NCBI GenBank assembly: GCA_947625015.1
Contig: CANQMR010000007.1
Span: 39,261 to 103,260, forward strand
Reading direction: 5' to 3'
From: an uncultured Lachnospiraceae bacterium
GTDB taxonomy: Bacteria; Bacillota; Clostridia; Lachnospirales; Lachnospiraceae
DNA: 64,000 bases
In this document: positions 34,635 through 42,420 of the stretch, piece by piece
How the letters are laid out: every line of letters starts with the position of its first letter
How positions within the stretch are numbered: the stretch's first letter is position 1
The notes under the pieces: model-generated
Told to the model about the DNA's origin: nothing
Database searches by the model: none
Seen by the model: the letters and a program-made list of their open reading frames with translations, nothing else
Position numbers and translations under genes: made by a program

Positions 34635-34885
34635 TGTGGACTTATATGAAAATGCTGGAGTATCCTGTAAATATTAAAACCACGAACGCAAAGCTTGCTA
34701 CGGCAATCATAAGCCAGTTAGGCGGGCAGGATGGCGAAAAGGGCGCTTCCACCAGGTATCTCTCTCAAAGATATGCCATGCCGGATAACCGGGTAGTGGG
34801 CGTGCTGACGGATATCGGCACTGAGGAATCCGTACCACAAAGGTGTAAGTATAAAATTATAAAGGAATACGCGGGTGGAGAATAA
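34634..34885 (+). CDS. cotJC: cotJC 5' part, interrupted by the prophage after codon 65
   Basis: CotJC is a spore coat manganese-catalase-fold protein of roughly 190-200 residues. Here the first 65 codons, ending in 'VLTDIGTEE' at 34828, match the family. The next expected residues are an 'LAH' block carrying a metal ligand, but the sequence departs and stops at 34885 after 18 unrelated codons. The break coincides with the boundary of the serine-recombinase element. The 3' part must lie beyond the right end of the prophage, outside the window. If the element excises during sporulation, the gene is rebuilt; otherwise it is lost. Confidence 0.85.
   Translation: MWTYMKMLEYPVNIKTTNAKLATAIISQLGGQDGEKGASTRYLSQRYAMPDNRVVGVLTDIGTEESVPQRCKYKIIKEYAGGE
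34800..34856. other. attL: left prophage junction within cotJC
   Basis: The cotJC sequence ends at about 34828 (after GAGGAA), and the prophage begins there. The recombinase stop codon lies only about 28 bp further in. Serine-recombinase sites are about 40-50 bp around a two-base core. The core cannot be fixed without attR. Confidence 0.7.
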
Positions 34886-36398
34886 TTTCAAAGTTATCAT
34901 ACGGCCCATGCATAGGCGAACGCTCTGTTTTAATGTAATCAATAGATTCAATTACTTCCGTCAGCAGAGCATTTTTTTCCGGCGGTTCCAGCGTATCATA
35001 TATATTTAATATATTTTCGATTTTAGGCACCAATATGTTTCTTTTGTTCAAAACCATCTTTTCATGTTCAATTTGCCTTAGAACGTCCTCCCGCTTGTGG
35101 TTTTGCTCGGATATCTTATGTTGCAGTGTTGTACTTCGCTGCATAAATAATTCTGTGGTATATACCCCCTGCTCGATCAGGTCATAGGCATGATCAAGCT
35201 GCTGGGTTAATTTTTCAATCTCCGCATCTATACAGGACAGGGTATCGGTATAAATGTCTAATGAGTGAGTCCCGGCTGAATGGGAGTTTTCCAGCCGAAG
35301 AGTTTCAAGGTATTTTTCCAGCGCTTCAATGGTAGCGGCCTCTAAAACAACCTCATAGCTGGATATATTAGGGCAACCCTTGGTGGGACAGATAATCATT
35401 GTGCGACAACGATCCTGGGGCCGGCGGATCATCCTATGGCCGCATATTTGGCAATTAACAAGGCCGGCCAGCGGATTGCGGATTTCCAGTGCCTTTCCAA
35501 CCGGCTTACTTGGATGCGTTTTAAAAATGTCCTGGACATGGTAAAAGGTCTCATCATCAATGATGGGCTCATGTAATCCATCAGCTATCATAAATTCATG
35601 ATTCCGGGGCCGGGATATAGTAAGGGTTCCGTTAGAGGTTCTTTTAGAAATGGCTCGTTCCCCGCGCTTTACCTTGCCGATATAAACGACATTGGTTAGT
35701 ATGCCTTTTATTGCCGATCCTGTCCAATGGTCTCCCGGCGCCGGAACGTGCATTAAATTAAGTTTTTCTGCAATGGTGTTATATCCGATCTGACCGGTTC
35801 CGTACCATTCATATATTTGTCTCACTATTTTCGCTTTTTCCGGGATTATGCGAAGGCTCCAGCCTTTTTGGTCGGGTAATTTGTAGCGTTCATAGGCATA
35901 GGGCGCTTTATTATAAGGCCATTTGCCTTCGTTGATAGCGGCCTTGGCGCCGTTCTGCTGTCGCCGGGTAATAGCTTTATATTCCCGCCTTGACTGGAAC
36001 AATCCATACTCAAAGAACTCTTCGTCATATTCATTAGTTGGATTGTAGGTTTTTAGCGGTGTGACAATCAAGGTTTCAGAAAACTTAAAAACTTGGGCAA
36101 TAATCCCCTGGTCAATGGTATCACCTCTGGCCAGACGTTCAACTTCAACCACAAGGACGCCCTTCCATATTCCGGCTTCCACGTCCTGTAAGAGCTGCTG
36201 CATTTCCGGACGCGCAGCGATAGTGTCGCCGGAGACAACCTCGCGGTATACCTTTCCGATCTTTAGATTGTTCTGACGGGCAAAAGAGGAAAGCATCTGC
36301 TCATGGCGCGCAAGGGTATCTATACCAGCCCGCTCGGCATCAAGGTCCTTTCGTGATTTACGCAAATACATACAGTAATGTCTGTCATCATGTTCCAT
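34857..36398 (-). CDS. Large serine recombinase (prophage integrase)
   Basis: A 513-residue large serine recombinase. The N-terminal resolvase domain (about 1-150) has the nucleophile Ser in 'YLRKSRKD' and 'VLVVEVERLARGD'. A recombinase domain follows ('APYAYERY', 'GSAIKGILTNVVYIG'). Then a zinc ribbon with 'CQICGHRMIRR' and 'CPTKGC' and a coiled coil (about 380-450). It catalyses integration and, with a directionality factor, excision. It ends next to attL, as is usual. AGGAGG upstream supports ATG 36398, and a 16-bp palindrome sits just upstream. Confidence 0.95.
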   Translation of the reverse strand: MEHDDRHYCMYLRKSRKDLDAERAGIDTLARHEQMLSSFARQNNLKIGKVYREVVSGDTIAARPEMQQLLQDVEAGIWKGVLVVEVERLARGDTIDQGIIAQVFKFSETLIVTPLKTYNPTNEYDEEFFEYGLFQSRREYKAITRRQQNGAKAAINEGKWPYNKAPYAYERYKLPDQKGWSLRIIPEKAKIVRQIYEWYGTGQIGYNTIAEKLNLMHVPAPGDHWTGSAIKGILTNVVYIGKVKRGERAISKRTSNGTLTISRPRNHEFMIADGLHEPIIDDETFYHVQDIFKTHPSKPVGKALEIRNPLAGLVNCQICGHRMIRRPQDRCRTMIICPTKGCPNISSYEVVLEAATIEALEKYLETLRLENSHSAGTHSLDIYTDTLSCIDAEIEKLTQQLDHAYDLIEQGVYTTELFMQRSTTLQHKISEQNHKREDVLRQIEHEKMVLNKRNILVPKIENILNIYDTLEPPEKNALLTEVIESIDYIKTERSPMHGPYDNFEIILHPRIPL

Positions 36399-36415
36399 AG
36401 GTCAACCTCCTGGTG

Positions 36416-36431
36416 TGTGCGATATCGCACA
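36416..36431. repeat. 16-bp palindrome, copy 1 (upstream of the recombinase)
   Basis: TGTGCGATATCGCACA is a perfect 16-bp dyad in the 62-bp gap between hicB and the recombinase, 17 bp before its start codon. The same dyad recurs at 46146-46161 and 55399-55414. A DNA-binding protein site (operator) is plausible at this copy. Confidence 0.85.
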
Positions 36432-36460
36432 AATTGTAATTAATGTTCAAATAGCTGTTG

Positions 36461-36886
36461 CTATTTAGCGGCGGTATTCAGTCGTGAAGATAGTGCTTCC
36501 TGCAAAATTCGAGAAACGTTCAGCCCCTCCCGCCTTGCCTCGTAGTCCATCCAGTTCGGCAATGTCACATTCCGGCGGACCATGGTAGTATCAATCTTTT
36601 TTCGGTAGGCGGAAAAATCAATATCTACCATTGTCAAGATACCCTTGGAATAGTCATAGATCTCTGTATCTTCTTTAGCCTTGGCAGTTGCTTCCTCATA
36701 AGTAGACGGTTGAGGCAGCGGGACATTATCATCTTCCATGGCTATACCTTTTAGGCCAATCGCATCCCTGGCCATTTCCACCGCATCAGCAAATGTATCC
36801 CCCTCAGTGTAGATATCAAAATCAGGTACATAAACCAGACAACCGTCTTCTTCTTTTGCAATAAATGTTGGATATACTTCTTTCAT
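36461..36886 (-). CDS. hicB: HicB antitoxin
   Basis: A 141-residue HicB. It has a partial RNase-H-fold domain ('YPTFIAKEEDGCLVYVPDF', 'TFADAVEMARDAIGL') and a C-terminal ribbon-helix-helix-like segment ('RRNVTLPNWMDYEARREGL') for DNA binding and autoregulation. It neutralises HicA. The gene lies 44 bp downstream of hicA. It probably stabilises the prophage. Confidence 0.9.
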   Translation of the reverse strand: MKEVYPTFIAKEEDGCLVYVPDFDIYTEGDTFADAVEMARDAIGLKGIAMEDDNVPLPQPSTYEEATAKAKEDTEIYDYSKGILTMVDIDFSAYRKKIDTTMVRRNVTLPNWMDYEARREGLNVSRILQEALSSRLNTAAK

Positions 36887-36930
36887 AATAAATCTCCCTT
36901 CTTAAAATATGTGATATTATAGGGGATTGA

Positions 36931-37104
36931 TTATTTCAATCCCCATTTTTTTAATATTTTTTTAGCTGTAACCTCGTTGATTTCTTTGTGCCGGGGAACC
37001 TGTTCTATGTCACTTCCACGCTTATATGTATCGTGGTTCCCACCATGTTCCTTAAATCGAAATCCTGCTGCTTCCAGCTTTTTGATTAGGTCTCGCTGTT
37101 TCAT
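36931..37104 (-). CDS. hicA: HicA mRNA interferase toxin
   Basis: A 57-residue HicA: 'MKQRDLIKKLEAAGFRFKEH' then 'GGNHDTYKRG', holding the catalytic His of the double-stranded-RNA-binding-like fold, and a basic C-terminus. The start at 37104 has TAGGAGGT upstream. An in-frame ATG 10 codons earlier lacks a good site. Confidence 0.92.
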   Translation of the reverse strand: MKQRDLIKKLEAAGFRFKEHGGNHDTYKRGSDIEQVPRHKEINEVTAKKILKKWGLK

Positions 37105-37125
37105 CTCTGTACCTCCTATACTTAT

Positions 37126-37166
37126 ATTATACACATTTTTTACACATTGTCAACAGTAAAATGTGT
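37126..37166 (-). promoter_or_regulatory. hicAB promoter with operator repeats
   Basis: Reverse strand TTGACA (37148-37153), 16 bp, TATAAT (37126-37131). Copies of ACACATTTT in both orientations (37131 onward and, inverted, 37158-37166; another near 37173) flank the -35, suiting HicB autorepression. Confidence 0.65.
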
Positions 37167-37336
37167 TTTTTTACACATTTTATAAAAATTGTCTATGAAG
37201 TAAGTAGTACACTTTTAACATAAACATTAAAAAAACAACAAGGCTTTATGTCAAAAGTGCCAATTATAAAAGCGAGGAATATATGATATACTATTGATTT
37301 ACTAAATTATTAAATTATATACAAGGAGATTAAGCT

Positions 37337-38176
37337 ATGACAAAAGAAAAGTTTTACAAACGGATGTGGTTCATTTGGGTTTTAATCGTATTTTTGCCCC
37401 CAATCGGCATTATTTATATGTGGATTGCAAAAAAGGATTTGCAGATTGGCAAAAAAGTGGCAATAACAATCGTGGGAATACTATGGTGTGTTCTCTGTCT
37501 GGCAATGGCGCCGGATACCGGTAATACTGATCAGGTAGCACAGTCCGACACTACAGAATCATCTGCAAAAGAGGAACAGGAAGAACAGACGACTCAGGAG
37601 GCGACAACGGAAGAGGCTTCAGAAGCCGAACTGGAGGCCTTTGAAATTGAATTAAGCGCCGGACACTATGAGATAGGAGTAGATATGCCTGCCGGAAAGT
37701 ATAATTTGGAATGTTTGTCCGGAATGGGAAATGTATCAAGCAGCAATATGATGAACGGCGGCATTAATGTTGTGATGTCTACGGATACCAGTGACGGATA
37801 TTCAGTGGATTCTTTCAACAATGCCAAGTTTTCCGACGGTGATATACTTACTGTGACATCCACAGCTGTTGTAAAAGTAACTTCTGATGGTGTGGATAAG
37901 AGTGCTGTAAGTTCCAGAACGCCGGAAGGAGCAGAGATTGAATTATCAAGCGGTAATTTTGTAGCCGGAACGGACTTTGAAGCTGGCGTATATGATATCA
38001 CCTGTATTGAGGGAATGGGAAATGTAAGCAGCAGTAACATAATAGACGGCGGATTAAATGAGGTAATGGATGTATCTGCCGGAAACGGCATTACTGTATT
38101 TAAAAATGCGTCCCTGAAAGATGGAATAGAATTAACGATTTCCGGATGTAAGGTAAAATTAACACCAAGTAAGTAA
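37337..38176 (+). CDS. Membrane protein with duplicated extracytoplasmic domain
   Basis: A 279-residue protein: two membrane helices (about 11-32 and 41-59), a Thr/Glu/Ser-rich linker (about 63-105), then two tandem repeats of about 80 residues. Both repeats contain a 'IELSxGxxxxGxDxxAGxY' pattern and 'GMGNVSSSN'. Such 'AGxYxIGxDIPAGxY' repeats occur in Firmicutes phage and surface proteins of unknown function. It stands alone between hicAB and the repressor, so a lysogen-expressed role such as superinfection exclusion is a guess. AAGGAGAT supports the start. Confidence 0.75.
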   Translation: MTKEKFYKRMWFIWVLIVFLPPIGIIYMWIAKKDLQIGKKVAITIVGILWCVLCLAMAPDTGNTDQVAQSDTTESSAKEEQEEQTTQEATTEEASEAELEAFEIELSAGHYEIGVDMPAGKYNLECLSGMGNVSSSNMMNGGINVVMSTDTSDGYSVDSFNNAKFSDGDILTVTSTAVVKVTSDGVDKSAVSSRTPEGAEIELSSGNFVAGTDFEAGVYDITCIEGMGNVSSSNIIDGGLNEVMDVSAGNGITVFKNASLKDGIELTISGCKVKLTPSK

Positions 38177-38208
38177 GGAATTTCACTCATTCAGGCGAAG
38201 TTTTAAGC

Positions 38209-38245
38209 TAAGAAATAGCCGTCGGAACAGGACGGCTATTTCTTA
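38209..38245. terminator. Bidirectional terminator between converging prophage genes
   Basis: A perfect 15-bp stem, TAAGAAATAGCCGTC (38209-38223) with GACGGCTATTTCTTA (38231-38245), and a seven-base loop, located between the membrane protein and the repressor operon. Confidence 0.85.
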
Positions 38246-38274
38246 TATTCAGAACAGTAATTTTTTAATAATCA

Positions 38275-38502
38275 TTACTCAATGTGATGTGCATAGTATT
38301 CTAATAAATCAATATTTCTATCTCTGTTTTCAAAATCCAGCTGTAAAATGTGTGTCAATTCGTGAAGATACCCATTTGATTGCTGTGTCTGGGATAAGCG
38401 GCTGTTTAAAAAAATAGAATAACTTCCGTCTGCATTTACAGTAGAGGTGGCAGAGACGCTATTTTTAAAATCAACATAATGTACATATATATTACTCGTC
38501 AT
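38275..38502 (-). CDS. ImmA/IrrE-like metallopeptidase, short
   Basis: A 75-residue protein with the zinc-peptidase motif 'LHELTHIL' (HExxH) near residue 47. It lies just downstream of the phage repressor. ImmA/IrrE peptidases cleave such repressors to trigger induction. At 75 residues it is shorter than typical members (120 or more), so it may be a minimal or truncated form. The start has only a weak ribosome site and overlaps closely with the repressor stop. Confidence 0.7.
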   Translation of the reverse strand: MTSNIYVHYVDFKNSVSATSTVNADGSYSIFLNSRLSQTQQSNGYLHELTHILQLDFENRDRNIDLLEYYAHHIE

Positions 38503-38507
38503 TTACA

Positions 38508-38882
38508 TCATTCCCCTTTTTCTTTTCGCTTTAGCGCTAATAGCATTGTATGGACGGTTTTAAGGTCTTCCGGATCAGCATCTTTGGCAGCGTTAAAAAG
38601 CAAAGACAAATCTTTGTTTTCATAAATTGCCTGAGCAACCTCCCTTGTTTCAGGATCGATATAATAATGATTATTATCGTCCTCTAAAATTAAATCACCA
38701 GGACTGACATGCAAATAATTGGCGATATCGATAATTACATCTAATTTTGGAACCCTAGAACCGGAACACCAACCGGAGACTGTAGATTTATCATATCCGA
38801 GGGCATTAACTAAATCGGTTTGAGTTTTATCGTTTAAGGATAAGTAATATTTTAATAAATGTGCAAATTGATTTTTTCCCAT
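38508..38882 (-). CDS. Phage repressor, XRE family (CI-like)
   Basis: A 124-residue helix-turn-helix regulator. The HTH is 'DKTQTDLVNALGYDKSTVSGWCSGSRVP' in segments around residues 15-45. The C-terminal part is short and helical, with no peptidase domain, so it is not LexA-like. It is divergent from the Cro-like gene, with shared operators between them. It should maintain lysogeny. Confidence 0.88.
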   Translation of the reverse strand: MGKNQFAHLLKYYLSLNDKTQTDLVNALGYDKSTVSGWCSGSRVPKLDVIIDIANYLHVSPGDLILEDDNNHYYIDPETREVAQAIYENKDLSLLFNAAKDADPEDLKTVHTMLLALKRKEKGE

Positions 38883-38911
38883 ATACTCAGCTCCTTTTTT
38901 TTACATTATAC

Positions 38912-38982
38912 ACATTTTGCAAATTATTACAACACAAAATTATAAAAAAGTTTGCAAAATGTATTGACAGTTTGCAAAATGT
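38912..38982. promoter_or_regulatory. Lysogeny switch operators
   Basis: Three copies of a 12-mer: ACATTTTGCAAA (38912-38923) and its inverse TTTGCAAAATGT at 38951-38962 and 38971-38982. They cover the divergent promoters. They should be the repressor/Cro binding sites. Confidence 0.8.
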
Positions 38983-38992
38983 GGAGTAAGAT
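38964..38992 (+). promoter_or_regulatory. Rightward early promoter (PR-like)
   Basis: TTGACA (38964-38969), 17 bp, TAAGAT (38987-38992). One operator copy overlaps the spacer and another lies just upstream, so bound repressor would block it. Confidence 0.75.
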
Positions 38993-39029
38993 ACAATCAA
39001 TATTTAAGCATAAGGGGGTGAGGATTTTG

Positions 39030-39227
39030 TTGGCACTCAAAATTAAATTAGCAGCGGTTAGAGTAAATGCGGGAAAGTCACAGCAAGATATAGCTGATAT
39101 AATGAATGTTTCTAGGCTTACTGTGAGTAACTGGGAAAGCGGAAAAACTAAGATGAGTGAGGCAGATATACAGATGTTTGCTCAAATCTGCAATTTTCCA
39201 AGAGAAAATATTTTTTTACCATACTAG
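39030..39227 (+). CDS. Cro-like XRE regulator
   Basis: A 65-residue protein with the HTH 'KSQQDIADIMNVSRLTVSNW'. The start is TTG at 39030 with the strong GGGGGTGAGG (39014-39023) six bases upstream; the open frame extends back to 38952 but crosses the promoter. It is the first rightward gene and probably antagonises the repressor. Confidence 0.82.
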   Translation: MALKIKLAAVRVNAGKSQQDIADIMNVSRLTVSNWESGKTKMSEADIQMFAQICNFPRENIFLPY

Positions 39228-39341
39228 TTTGCGAAATGCAAACAACAGGGCAGCGGGATAGGAAGGAAAAAATAAAGTCATTGAATTAAGAACATGGACA
39301 AAAACAGATGAATATTCTAATTCAAAGGAAGGAGGATGCTT

Positions 39342-39512
39342 ATGGCAGTAGTGAAAGATTATTACAGAGGCAATACCCATATCATCATACGTGATGATGC
39401 CTATGCCCACCTAACGCCAGAGGAATTGGAAAGGCGGCAGAAACATATCCGGGAGAGAATATCCCAAATTGTTACCAATCATTTACTGAAACAGCAGGAA
39501 GATGTGTCGTAG
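39342..39512 (+). CDS. Small phage protein, unknown
   Basis: A 56-residue charged protein beginning 'MAVVKDYYRGNTHIIIRDDA' and ending in a helical 'RRQKHIRERISQIV' segment. AAGGAAGGAGG sits just upstream of ATG, so it is probably translated. No family recognised. Confidence 0.68.
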   Translation: MAVVKDYYRGNTHIIIRDDAYAHLTPEELERRQKHIRERISQIVTNHLLKQQEDVS

Positions 39513-39578
39513 AGTCCCCCCTGCTGACGGCAGGGTAAAAGGACAAGCATAGAAGATATCAGGATATGGAGGAATGAT

Positions 39579-39764
39579 ATGGGCGGTGTAGGAAGCGGCA
39601 GGCGGCCAAGGGACAAGAGTAAGGTGTCGATTGAGGAATACAGGGAACGCCAAAAACGAAAGCAAAAAGCAACGCAGTTGGAACAGCCGGAAGGAAGACT
39701 GTTTTCGGGCCCGGCGCATGTGGAAGAAATCAGGACATCAAGTGCAGTCAGATTTAAAGGATAG
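39579..39764 (+). CDS. Small basic phage protein, unknown
   Basis: A 61-residue protein starting 'MGGVGSGRRPRDKSKVSIEE', a glycine-arginine opening that recalls some phage HNH or terminase-associated proteins. The rest is charged and helical. GGAGGAATGAT precedes the start. Function unknown. Confidence 0.62.
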   Translation: MGGVGSGRRPRDKSKVSIEEYRERQKRKQKATQLEQPEGRLFSGPAHVEEIRTSSAVRFKG

Positions 39765-39774
39765 GAGGAATATC

Positions 39775-40245
39775 GTGAAAAAAGAAACACAGGAGACAGT
39801 CTGTCATATTTGTGTGGCTATGGTAATCACAGGGATTGTGATAGCCATCACGACGGCGGTACCGGCTGTCATATGGACAGGCTTTGGTATAGCGGCAGCG
39901 GGAACAGGAATAGGGGCGCTGGTTTCGGCATTTACACCAACGAGTGCAGAAGATAAAGCACCTGACTGGGAACTCATGGACAGTGAAGATTTAAAATCAG
40001 GGAAATTCAATTATATGTATAATCCAAATGATCCGGAATATACTTTTGCCCGATTCATTAAAGAAGAATATTCTCTTTCGCTGCCGGAGCTGATTCCATC
40101 TGTCAATAAGCTGGAATCAAAAAAATTATTTATGCAGATACAGTACGAGCTCTACAAGCTTCGCGCCAAAGGCCGGAAGACACAGACATTTGCCCAGGTG
40201 ATGGAGCTGATGTTGGAAGGAGAGAAAACGGATGGAACAAGTTGA
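39775..40245 (+). CDS. Phage protein with N-terminal membrane helices, unknown
   Basis: A 156-residue protein starting at GTG 39775 (ATAGGAGG upstream). Two hydrophobic stretches (about 12-33 and 35-55) are followed by an acidic soluble domain ending in 'TQTFAQVMELMLEGE'. The frame is open from 39631, but that region overlaps the preceding gene. No family recognised. It overlaps the next gene by 14 bp. Confidence 0.65.
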   Translation: MKKETQETVCHICVAMVITGIVIAITTAVPAVIWTGFGIAAAGTGIGALVSAFTPTSAEDKAPDWELMDSEDLKSGKFNYMYNPNDPEYTFARFIKEEYSLSLPELIPSVNKLESKKLFMQIQYELYKLRAKGRKTQTFAQVMELMLEGEKTDGTS

Positions 40246-40546
40246 AATTATCACTTGTGGGAAATGCCAGGGAACTGGGAAATTTACATATAAGTCTGGA
40301 ATCGACGGTATTTGCTACAGTTGCAATGGAAAGGGGAAATTAAAAAAAATTCCACATAAATCTTTCTTAATTACAATCCACGATGAAAAAGGCAGTCCGT
40401 TCCATTGGCTGCATATAAATGCCAACAGCAAATTGGAAGCGGAACAAAAAGCGCGAAAGATTGGAAAAACGGGTGCTTATAAAGACAGGATTGATACAAT
40501 CGTTGCTGTTGAAGATGGTATTGAATACACATATACACATTTTTAA
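40232..40546 (+). CDS. DnaJ-type zinc-finger phage protein
   Basis: A 104-residue protein. 'CGKCQGTGKF' and 'CYSCNGKGKL' (residues about 9-33) are two CxxCxGxG half-sites that would bind one zinc, as in DnaJ central domains. The C-terminal part is not recognised. It lies in the early gene block. An adaptor or RNA/protein-binding role is possible. Confidence 0.7.
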   Translation: MEQVEIITCGKCQGTGKFTYKSGIDGICYSCNGKGKLKKIPHKSFLITIHDEKGSPFHWLHINANSKLEAEQKARKIGKTGAYKDRIDTIVAVEDGIEYTYTHF

Positions 40547-40578
40547 AGACGAATCATAGCAGGAAGGAGAAAAAACGG

Positions 40579-40797
40579 ATGGACAAAGAACTTAGACAAC
40601 CAAACCATCAGCAGGCGGCGGTAATCTTTGCAAATGGGTTAAACTCCCGAAATTGGCTTGTAAAGTCTGATGATGGGGAAAAATTAACAATCGTGTACAA
40701 ATATGGAAAATCCGAGAAAGAGCTGGATAAAAAAATTAATATATGGGAAAGGAGTGAGGAACCATGCCATATTATGGGAGAACCCGTAAGCATTTAA
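40579..40797 (+). CDS. Small phage protein, unknown
   Basis: A 72-residue protein beginning 'MDKELRQPNHQQAAVIFANG', with a mixed beta/alpha pattern. AGGAAGGAG lies upstream. It overlaps the next small gene by 34 bp. No family recognised. Confidence 0.62.
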   Translation: MDKELRQPNHQQAAVIFANGLNSRNWLVKSDDGEKLTIVYKYGKSEKELDKKINIWERSEEPCHIMGEPVSI

Positions 40798-40922
40798 GCA
40801 AGGCCGATAAAGAAAGAATTAAGGAGCTGGCCAACAAGGGAACGCCACCGGCATTGATTGCCGAATGGTACGATTTAAGCGAGTTTACAGTACGTAAGAT
40901 AGCCGGCCTGCTGATGGAATAA
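40764..40922 (+). CDS. Small helix-turn-helix phage protein
   Basis: A 52-residue protein. 'KADKERIKELANKGTPPALI' then 'AEWYDLSEFTVRKIAGLL' forms a resolvase-like HTH. GGAGTGAGG lies upstream of ATG 40764. It could be a DNA-binding regulator of early genes. Roughly 180 noncoding bases follow. Confidence 0.68.
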   Translation: MPYYGRTRKHLSKADKERIKELANKGTPPALIAEWYDLSEFTVRKIAGLLME

Positions 40923-41105
40923 GAAAAACGCCGGTTACAAGAACCGACGCCCTTCCATGCATAATGTATATATCCAATACAAATTATAACATATGCATGG
41001 ATTAAAGGCAAGCTGAATCATTGAAAAAAATAAGAAAAATCAAGGGTTTATGCTTGCCTTTACAGCTCGGTAAAGTAATTATCTTTAGAACCAAAGGAGA
41101 TAAAA

Positions 41106-41867
41106 ATGCCATATTGGAAATTAGTATGGCGTGGTGGAGCAGTAGTTGAGGTTATGAAGTATCATTCTGCCAGGTATCCATGCATAGGGGAACGCAGAGG
41201 GAAAAGACAGAAGGAATCTACGCTGACGCAGATTAAGGTCAACATTAGGTTAGCTACCCGCAACCTGAGGTGGCTGATGAATGCAAACTTCTGCGACAGC
41301 GATTACCTTGTGACGCTGGACTACAAGAAGGATATGCGTCCGGCATCCAGTCAGGCCATGCAGGGAGACATGAGCAGATGCTTGAGAAAGCTTCGTAAGG
41401 CATATAAGAAGGAGGGTGTACCGCTTAAATATATCTATGTCAAGGAGCGGGGGCCAAGAGGGGCAGCCCATATACATATGATGCTGTCCGAGTGCGGTAC
41501 CCGGAACATAGCCCGCATCCTGAAGGAGTGCTGGGACAAGGGCGGAATCCATATAGATCCGCTGAACACAGACGGGCAATATGCCAAGGTGGCGGAATAC
41601 TTTGAAAAATATGCCAACAAAACCATTGAGACGGACGGGGAACTGATAGGCAAGAGGTACTATCCCTCGCGGAACCTGATCCGCCCGGAACCGGTTAAGA
41701 AAATCATCAGGGGTGTAAATACGTATTACGAGAATATCCGGGTGCCGGAAGGGTACTACCTGGAAAAAGACTCTGTGATATCCGGTAAGACATTGGAAGG
41801 GTACGATTACTTTTCATACACGCTGCACAAACTGGAACAAATTAATACGGTAAGAAAGAGGGAATAA
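41106..41867 (+). CDS. Rolling-circle Rep-like protein (HUH)
   Basis: A 253-residue protein with the HUH-type motif 'RGAAHIHMML' near residue 120 and a Tyr/Lys-rich segment 'YAKVAEYFEKYANK' about 50 residues later, the layout of rolling-circle nickases such as phage gene II/A proteins. AAAGGAGATAAAA precedes ATG. It lies in the early block, where a replication initiator is expected. In a tailed dsDNA phage such a Rep may be replicative, plasmid-derived or repurposed. Activity is inferred only from motifs. Confidence 0.72.
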   Translation: MPYWKLVWRGGAVVEVMKYHSARYPCIGERRGKRQKESTLTQIKVNIRLATRNLRWLMNANFCDSDYLVTLDYKKDMRPASSQAMQGDMSRCLRKLRKAYKKEGVPLKYIYVKERGPRGAAHIHMMLSECGTRNIARILKECWDKGGIHIDPLNTDGQYAKVAEYFEKYANKTIETDGELIGKRYYPSRNLIRPEPVKKIIRGVNTYYENIRVPEGYYLEKDSVISGKTLEGYDYFSYTLHKLEQINTVRKRE

Positions 41868-41871
41868 AAAA

Positions 41872-42420
41872 GTGATAGCATATAAAGCATTTAGTGAGGA
41901 CCTGTCTGCAAGGATGGGGAAAGAGTTTGTATACGAACCGGGGAAGAAATACAAGGAGGATGAGGCGAACAGATACCAGAATGGATTCCACTGCTGTGAA
42001 AATCCGTTGGACTGCTTTAATTACTATGGAGTTCACCGGAAAGACCGGTATTTTGAAGTAGAAATAGGCGGGGATATGGATGAGGTGGAGGGAGATTCGG
42101 CCATAGCAGCGACGGAAATAAGGCTGCTTAAGGAATTAACGCTTAAAGAAATGGTAGAGGCAGGAATAGAGTATGTGATAAATCACCCGGGAATGCCTGA
42201 GACAGCATACATTAAGAAGGATACAGCTGAGGCAGGGGATTATGGCATAGCCATAGCCAAAGGAGCCAACCCGAAGGTTAAGGGCGGCATGGATTCTGTC
42301 ATCGCTATGATATGGGAACAGGAAGGAGTTATAACAGGCGTATGGATCGGACAGGTAGATGGTAAAGAGATAGAAAAAAACCAGTGGTACCAGTTAGAGG
42401 AGGTGCAAGAACGTGAATAA
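41872..42420 (+). CDS. DUF7666-like phage protein
   Basis: A 182-residue protein that starts at GTG (41872) with GAGGGAAT upstream. The N-terminal half, with 'AYKAFSEDLSARM', 'NGFHCCENPLDCFNYY' and 'YFEVEIGGD', matches a widespread phage/plasmid domain I recall as DUF7666. The C-terminal half is unassigned. It overlaps the next gene by eight bases. Function unknown. Confidence 0.7.
   Translation: MIAYKAFSEDLSARMGKEFVYEPGKKYKEDEANRYQNGFHCCENPLDCFNYYGVHRKDRYFEVEIGGDMDEVEGDSAIAATEIRLLKELTLKEMVEAGIEYVINHPGMPETAYIKKDTAEAGDYGIAIAKGANPKVKGGMDSVIAMIWEQEGVITGVWIGQVDGKEIEKNQWYQLEEVQERE

Noticed and set aside
36461..37104. hicAB as host genes flanking the prophage
   Set aside because: They lie inside the element, to the right of the recombinase whose stop is at attL.
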